Source: Porodaedalea pini (taxonomy: Eukaryota; Basidiomycota; Agaricomycetes; Hymenochaetales; Hymenochaetaceae). Taken from it: a DNA stretch of 64,000 nucleotides. Shown in pieces: positions 58,601 through 64,000 of the stretch. The translations under genes were made by a program, and so were the position numbers. Each line of letters begins with the position of its first letter. The first letter of the stretch is position 1. A model generated the notes under the pieces. The model was not told the origin of the DNA. It did no database searches and saw only the letters and a program-made list of their open reading frames with translations. The stretch spans positions 1,612,001-1,676,000 of the forward strand of contig NBAY01000001.1 in NCBI GenBank assembly GCA_002794775.1. The letters run 5' to 3'.

Positions 58601-59304
58601 ACCCCTTAAGCTTTGACACGACACGAACCTCGTCTGCCAACATGTCGGCGGAAGAATTCGCGAAGCACATAAAGGAGACTCATCGTGTCGCAAAGGACAA
58701 CCTGGTCAAAGCGGCAGACGACATGAAACGCTACCATGACCGGACGGCAGGAGCTTCGATGGAATACAAGGCTGGCGATAAGGTCTTCCTCGATGGACGA
58801 AATATCAGCACAGATTCGCCCACGAAGAAGCTTGCCGACAAATGGTACGGTCCCTTTGACATCGTCGACAAAGTAGGAGCGAGCGCGTACAAGCTCAAAC
58901 TCCCGAAGCGATGGAAAAAGGTCCACCCTGTCTTCAACAAAGCCCTGTTGAAACCCGCCGTCAAACCATCCTTTGAAAGCCAGAAGCAACCACCGCCGCC
59001 GCCGCCAGACATCGTCGACAACGAGGAGGAATACGAACTCGAGGAAGTCTTAGACTCACGTCTGCACCGAGGGAAACTACAATACCTTGTCAAGTGGGTC
59101 GGCTACAATGAACCCACTTGGCAGCCTGAGACGGACTTCGGCGAGAACGCGAAGGAGGCGATCGCTGAATTCTACCTCAAACATCCCGGTGCACCTCGGA
59201 AACTCAACATCCCTCGTCAACGACTCCGTCCGCTCTTCGTCGACACCGAGCCTGACGACAGCGATCATGGTTGGTCGGGACGCCCAACCTTGAAGGGGGG
59301 GTAA
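55660..59304 (+). CDS. pol: CV9 Pol polyprotein, one TGA in integrase
   Basis: Reached by -1 slippage from gag. Protease DSGCTG (about 55944), RT (ASPFFF about 56563; YLDDIL about 56911), RNase H (VEADSSN about 57346; IWSDH about 57550), integrase zinc finger, a TGA at 58051-58053 within the zinc finger (CGA in other copies), then the D,D35E core (VDLIGEL about 58154; HDRGTQFD about 58333), GPF module and chromodomain (about 59030-59190). Protease, RT and RNase H would be made in full, whereas integrase and chromodomain would need readthrough. The stop TAA at 59302-59304 abuts the LTR. Confidence 0.92.
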
Positions 59305-59742
59305 TGTTAGAACTCGAACCTTCACCTTTTCTTTTGTTTTCCTTTTACCATTTCTTTCCTTTTAACCGCTCCTTTTTCATTATAATTAATCATCTTTCCA
59401 ATCATTTCCCACACTCCTTTCACGTGACTTTCATTTGTTCCATTCCTAATTACATAAACTATACAGTACTTAGATAATACGGTCCCACAGGCGCTGCGTT
59501 TATAAGGAAGAGGAATTGCAAACGAACACCCATTCTGCTTTTCCTCTTACCTCCGCGACGACCTAGGTGAGACCGCGCCCCCCCCTCCTGTATTAGAGTA
59601 CATTGTATTAATCCTCTTACCTCCGCGACGACCTAGCCTGAGTACAGCGTGTCCCGAGTCCCCGCTCGAGTAAAGCACGTCCCAGACGACAGTCAGCCGA
59701 GGCCTGCCCAGTCCGAGTCGTCTCCCGGACTCCCGCCTAACA
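59305..59742 (+). repeat. CV9 3' LTR
   Basis: 438 bp, preceded by the polypurine tract; two CpG differences from the 5' LTR. Confidence 0.95.
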
Positions 59743-60153
59743 CTCAAGCTTCCTAAGCAATGGAAAAAGGTCCACCCTGTCTTCAATGAGGCCCTACTGA
59801 AACCTGCTGTTGAACCGTCCTTTGAGAGCCAGAAACAACCACCACAGCTGCTGCCCAACATCGTTGACAATGAGGAGGAGTATGAGATTGAGGAGGTTCT
59901 AGACTCACGCCTACACTGAGGAAAGCTACAGTACCTCATCAAATGGGCCGGCTACAATGAACCGACTTGGCAGCCCAAGACAGACTTCAGCGAGAATGCA
60001 AAGGAGGCGATCACTGAATTCTATCAAAAACACCCTGGCACCCCTCAAAAACTCGACATTCCTCAACAACACCTTCGTCCGATCTTTGTCGACACTGAGC
60101 CTCACGACCACGATCATGGTTGGTCAGGACACCCAACCTTGAGGGGGGGGTAA
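59743..60153 (+). pseudogene. CV6 chromodomain region
   Basis: Last coding piece of CV6: the KRWKKVHPVFNEALLKP-like segment, a proline-poor linker where the others have a proline run, the chromodomain (EYEIEEVLDSRLH then a TGA near 59917 for CGA, LQYLIKWAGYNEPTWQP) and the C-terminal GRPTL-like end followed by GAGGGGGGGGTAA. The chromodomain core aromatic residues remain readable. Confidence 0.88.
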
Positions 60154-60523
60154 TGTCAGAACTCAAACTTTTCCCTTTCTTTTTATTTTCCTTTTACCTT
60201 TTCTTTTTTTAATTGCCCCTTTCCATTATATTTAATCATCTTTTCAATCATTTCCCACACTCCTTTCACATGACCTTCATTCATTCCATTCTGCTCTTTT
60301 TATGTAATCTTAGACAATTGGGCAACCAGTTCTCACAAGGTGATCACTGTATATAAGGAAGAGGAATCGCATCAAAACACCTATTCTGCTTTTCCTCTTA
60401 CCTCCACGACAACCTAGCCTGAGTACAGCATGTCCCGAGTCCCCACTTGAGTATAGCACATCCCAGATGACAGTCAGCTGAGGCCTGCCCAGTCCAAGTC
60501 GTCTACCAGACTCCCACCTAACA
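60154..60523 (+). repeat. CV6 3' LTR, 70 bp shorter than its subfamily
   Basis: 370 bp, TGTCAGAACTC...CCTAACA. It has a single copy of the cctcttacctcc repeat where the 440-bp LTRs have two, with the sequence between them missing, as expected from deletion between direct repeats. The right flank is CTAAG; its left counterpart is lost. Confidence 0.9.
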
Positions 60524-60541
60524 CTAAGCACTTAAGCCAAG

Positions 60542-60868
60542 TGCTCAAGCTAAATACACATCAATGTAATATGCAATAACACTCTGTATAAGATAAATAC
60601 CTAACTGATCAGAGATCACTGTACAAAAGAGGTAAGCAACTGTCAAGTGCAGAGTAGATCACTACTTACAGATACTTCAGTATAACACTCTGAAGTATCT
60701 AGCTACTGGAGCTGGGGTTTATATAGACCACAGAGATGGTGATGTCATATGGCATGATAGTGTTACATCAGAATGAGTCATAAGCATGTGATATTAATAC
60801 AGAGAACAATAGAGAAAAGTGATGACATCATATGAGAAAAGAAAGAGCAATAATGCAAGATTCTGACA
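60542..60868 (-). repeat. Possible decayed solo LTR
   Basis: On the minus strand it begins TGTCAGAATC, has a pyrimidine-rich first part and a CTATATAAACC box near 60722, and could end at GAGCA (60542). This is the layout of the other LTRs, but no target duplication was found and no other copy is present here. Confidence 0.35.
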
Positions 60869-61458
60869 CTTGTTCTGGCCTAATTCTATGCATTATGAGA
60901 ATTTGTACTGTAAGCTCCCAGCCCATGTGTTAGCCTTATGATGGCAAACTCTGGTTGTTAGTCATCTTAACACTTCAATGGTATCATGACCTTATTAATA
61001 TTGGCAGATCCAGACAGGCCTAAGTTAAAAGCTCGAGTGCCTGCTAGCGGCATTCCAAGCGTGTAGCGGAGATTAAAAATAGGATCGACGAGAGACTCAC
61101 GCGACGCGACGCGCGCAAGGCACATCATGATTCTACTTATTAGAGTCCTTGACATTCGGCAGCCATCTGCTTTGCGACCGCCCATATGCATGTGAGCTTT
61201 ATAACCTCATTCGCACACAGTGCAGACACTTATCGCATGATGGATGATGTCGTCTCAAAATAAGCCATAGCGCGCAGCGATGGTGCCATTTCACCTGATG
61301 TCTCGCAATTCGCGGGGCTTCTCCACTTTTTTCTCAACGGCATGTTTAAGATAGCGCTCTACATATGAATATGGATGCCCATGCGAAGACTATCTCGCTT
61401 TGTTCTAGCTCTTCCTCGCTTCGCTCCTTCTGAGCAGCAGCAGTATACACTTTTGACT
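60869..61458 (+). promoter_or_regulatory. Upstream region of the MFS gene
   Basis: From about 61020 onward CpG dinucleotides become frequent, unlike the repeat nest. A GATA-type site (CTTATC, 61229-61234) is present; GATA factors control permeases of this family in other fungi, but a single 6-bp match is weak. An in-frame ATG at 61375 would add 28 residues to the transporter; the downstream ATG is preferred because the protein then starts like its relatives with an acidic, hydrophilic segment. Confidence 0.4.
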
Positions 61459-63848
61459 ATGTCGAAGAACGCGGAGACGCTAGAGCTCGCTCCGCCCAGC
61501 CACAGTGCTGAAGGCGAGGAAACGAAGGAGGACGTGTCGAGGCTCAGCTCCGAGATCGTTCATGGCGCCGGCGCCGGCGCCTATGCGGCGCCACACGGAC
61601 AGGACGAGGCGAACCCGTTCTTCGTCCGCGACCTCGAGTACACGAAGGCCGAAGAGGCGCGCGTGATCCGCATCCTCGATACGCGCCTCTTCCCGTGGAT
61701 CCTGCTCACGACGTTCGTGCTCAACATGGACCGCACAAACAACTCGAACGCCATCTCCGACAACCTCCCCGCCGACCTCGGGTTCACGATCAATGTGGTG
61801 AACACGGCGACCGCGATTTATTCCGTGCTGTTCTCGATTGCCTGTCTGTCTGGGGCGGTGGTCGCGAAGATTGCTGGGCCTTCGCGATGTGCGTCTGTTT
61901 TTGAGTGTATGCGTTGATGTTGCCATCGGAGAGCTGACTTTGGAGGGCTTTTGAAGGGATTCCGATTCTTATGTTTTCGTGGGGCTTGGTCACTCTGTCG
62001 CATGCCTTGATAGAGAATAAAGCTGGTTATCTGACTGGCAAGTTCTTATCTTCTGCTTAGACCGATTTGAAATCTTATTTCCCTTCTTTTGCCCTTACAC
62101 ATCGGTAGTCCGCTCTTGTGAGTGCCTTTTTCGGAGTTGTGTGCTTTGTTTCTAACGTCTGTTTAGTCATTGCCATCACTGAAGGCGGAGTAATCCCTGC
62201 GACGCTGGTTTACCTTGGCGGATTCTATAAAAGTACGGAACTCGCGACTCGACTCGCCTGGTTCTGGGGTGTGCAGGTATATCGACACATCTGCTTTTCC
62301 TAGCCTTCCTGTATCTCTTGATGACGATGGCTTAGAATATAGCAAGTGCTATCAGTGGACTCATGGCCAGGTGCGCACATTTATCTTGATGCTCTCTTCG
62401 CAGAGCAACGTAATTATTCATGGCTGTCTGACATCGCAGTGGTCTTCTTCAACTGCGCGGCGTGGCGGGTCTCTTCGGCTGGAAATGGTTGTTCATCGTC
62501 GACGGGATAATCACCCTCGTGGTCGCTATCCTGACATGGTTCGTCACACCCAAGACTGGCCTGCTGTTGTTGCTTGAATGAATCAGCTTACACCAGGTTC
62601 TACCTTCCACTCAACGCTTCGCGCACGAAAGGCGGTATACGCGGATTTAAGCCTTGGTTCAATGAGCGACAGATACAGATTGCTGTCACGAGGGTCGTAC
62701 GGGACGATCCCGCCAAGAGGGTCTACGAGTTAGTTTTTCTTTATTAAGTCTTTACGACCTGAACACAGATATGCGCTGTTCTCCTTAAGGTCGACAGTGA
62801 CTTGGGCAGACGTTAAAGATAGCGCCACTGATCTCGGCCTCTGGGGACATCTGATTCTGACATCCATCGGGCTAACGCCGACCACGCCGTTATCCACTTG
62901 TACGTGATTTCTTTTCTTTGTAGGGAAGTGTCACTTAAAGAAATGCAGACTTACCGACTGTGATCAAGTCCTTCAACTTCAACGTCGTACGCTAAGCCTT
63001 CTATTCTTCCACAAGTGTTTACAAGCGTTGTCTTATTATCTCGTTCTAGTTTGTTGCGAACGCGCTCACGGCGCCGCCGTATCTCCTGACATGCATCACG
63101 TCGGTAATAGTAATATGGCATTCCGATCATATCCGCGAGCGAGGATGGCATGGTGCTTTCAGCGGTAATTACCTTCGATGTAGCTTTACGACGGTCATAT
63201 TAAGGTCTTCTTCTCATGCGCAGCTGGATGGCAACTCGTCGGCTGGATCCTCTTGCGAGCTCTTCCGCATAATACAAGCAAAGGCGTGAAGTACAGTTAT
63301 TTATCTTGCACACCTAGACTCGCACACTGAACGCAGGCGTCTTTCAGGTACTTGGCGGCTTGTATCGTCCAGTCCTGGCCGTATACGCACCCGCTCAACA
63401 TTGCGTGGATGTCTGAGAACACGGGTAGCGTCGGCAAACGGACGATTGCCTCGGGAGCCGTCATAGGAGCTGCAAACATCTACGGAAGTGAGTGAATAAT
63501 CAACGGTATAATCGATTCTCGCTCACAATGCATGAATAGCTTGGGGAAGCCAGATCTACCAAGCCGATGATAGCCCAGGTATGTCTTCGACCTCATTGTG
63601 AGACTCCTTTACGTTCGATAGTAAAGCTAATATATTCTCTGGCAGATTTCAGACGCGGCAACACCATCAATATCGTCTTCGCGGGCACCGCGACCCTCCT
63701 CTGGGTGGTTATGAAAGCATACTATAAGTACCGCAATGCAAAGAACGCAAGGCTGTTCGCTTCGATGTCTGAAGCGCAGCGCGCGCAGGAAGAGCTGGAG
63801 GCGGAAAGTAAGGGGAATAGAAGTGTGACCTTCCGTTTCACGACCTAG
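61459..63848 (+). CDS. MFS transporter, ACS/allantoate-permease (Dal5/Tna1) type, 14 exons
   Basis: Proton-coupled uptake of an anionic organic nutrient across the plasma membrane is the family role; the substrate cannot be told from sequence. Exons by splice sites and reading phase: 61459-61888, 61957-62037, 62109-62117, 62167-62276, 62336-62370, 62440-62538, 62597-62728, 62790-62899, 62949-62986, 63050-63164, 63224-63290, 63348-63487, 63540-63578, 63646-63848. They total 1608 nt, exactly 535 codons plus TAG, with every phase matching. A hydrophilic N-terminus of about 75 residues is followed by the first helix and the signature LNMDRTNNSNA (88-98); later landmarks are EGGVIPATLVYLGGFYKS, the FKPWFNERQ loop, WMSENTGSVGKR and a charged C-terminal tail. 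About 12 membrane helices are expected. Introns are 49-71 nt. No stop or frameshift is needed, so the gene appears functional. It is the only host gene seen and lies about 0.9 kb from the retroelement nest. Confidence 0.9.
62109..62117 (+). other. Predicted 9-nt micro-exon of the MFS gene
   Basis: TCCGCTCTT lies between a GC-AG intron (62038-62108, GCAAGT...GTAG) and a GT-AG intron (62118-62166, GTGAGT...TTTAG with a CTAAC branch site). Including it gives YLTVRSFIAITEGG, which matches the family pattern before the conserved GG; leaving it out loses VRS. Confidence 0.7.
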
Positions 63849-64000
63849 TTCCAGCGGATTTTACAAGTCAAGACATAATAAGTCAGCTGGGCTGACGGGA
63901 GAAGAATGTTATGTGATGGCCGTCGTCGTACATCTGTATACAAGTACTTTATTGGCCTATATGGAGGTATACAAAACAAGAAGACGAGCAGGCGGAAGCG
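63849..64000 (+). other. 3' flank of the MFS gene
   Basis: Noncoding up to the window end. No clear terminator motif or further gene was recognised. Confidence 0.6.

Larger units (their letters stand above)
53443..59742 (+). mobile_element. CV9: youngest-looking chromovirus, nested in CV6
   Basis: A 6300-bp element with two 438-bp LTRs and a perfect 5-bp duplication CTCAA (53438-53442, 59743-59747). The LTRs differ at only two positions, both CpG transitions, which makes it the most recent insertion by that measure. Gag is open and pol has a single TGA. CpG content is visibly higher than in the older copies. Confidence 0.95.
32953..60523 (+). mobile_element. CV6: 5'-truncated chromovirus, outer host of the right-hand nest
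   Basis: Plus-strand element whose 5' LTR and first part of gag are missing where CV4 begins. The remaining pieces are 32953-35576, 37751-39261, 53279-53442 and 59748-60523, about 5.1 kb in all against 6.2 kb for a full copy. It is the oldest layer: it was invaded by a family G element, CV7, CV9 and CV4. All frames are broken. Confidence 0.9.

Noticed and set aside
32953..59304. An envelope gene in any of the elements
   Set aside because: Pol ends within a few bases of the 3' LTR in CV5, CV8 and CV9, and in CV7 only about 120 noncoding bases follow; there is no room for one.
61375..61458. An upstream start for the MFS gene adding 28 residues
   Set aside because: It is in frame, but the added residues are rich in serine, arginine and hydrophobic residues unlike the usual start of this family, and no other evidence favours it.

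Overview
The window looks like a gene-poor, repeat-choked piece of a basidiomycete (probably Agaricomycete) chromosome. The reasons are the very short introns (49-71 nt) of the one host gene, the dominance of chromodomain-bearing Ty3/gypsy retrotransposons, and decay that is almost entirely CpG-to-TpG/CpA. No rRNA, tRNA, CRISPR or bacterial feature was seen. Names CV1-CV9 and G, H, K are used only for this window.

Layout. 1-4166: remnants (gag/protease fragment CV1, pieces of large LTRs, one broken LTR). 4167-5532: two solo LTRs (family K) in inverted orientation. 5606-32952: two full-length but decayed minus-strand chromoviruses, CV2 and CV4, in tandem and sharing one LTR (19329-19768). CV2 carries a nested minus-strand copy CV3 (12366-18607), and its 3' LTR carries two solo LTRs (5726-6977 and 7071-7510). 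CV4 carries a solo LTR of another family (22325-23419) and a nested plus-strand copy CV5 (23832-30074). 32953-60523: a 5'-truncated plus-strand chromovirus CV6, split by a 2.2-kb LTR (35577-37746), by a complete element of a second gypsy family (CV7, 39262-53273, itself containing CV8 at 46525-52718), and by CV9 (53443-59742). 60524-61458 is a short intergenic region. 61459-63848 is a host gene for an ACS/allantoate-permease-type MFS transporter that can be read through as 14 exons (535 aa).

Almost every insertion is bounded by a readable target-site duplication: 5 bp for the chromoviruses and K LTRs, 4 bp for the large G and H LTRs. After subtracting the nested insertions, CV2 (about 6.2 kb) and CV4 (about 6.3 kb) return to the length of the intact copies, which supports the nesting model.

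How the elements appear to work. The chromoviruses carry the marks of the Tf1/sushi type: an 11-nt primer-binding site next to the 5' LTR that is exactly complementary to the predicted first 11 nt of the transcript (self-priming, no tRNA), pol in the -1 frame behind gag with a GGGTTTT slippery heptamer at the end of gag, a CCHC Gag, and protease, RT, RNase H, D,D35E integrase and a C-terminal chromodomain. Codon-position conservation shows that the 5' leader is partly coding and joined to gag by an intron of 56-59 nt. CV3 and CV5, in inverted orientation, share an almost identical tract of about 5.7 kb that ends inside their LTRs, which points to gene conversion. All alignments and difference counts were made by eye.
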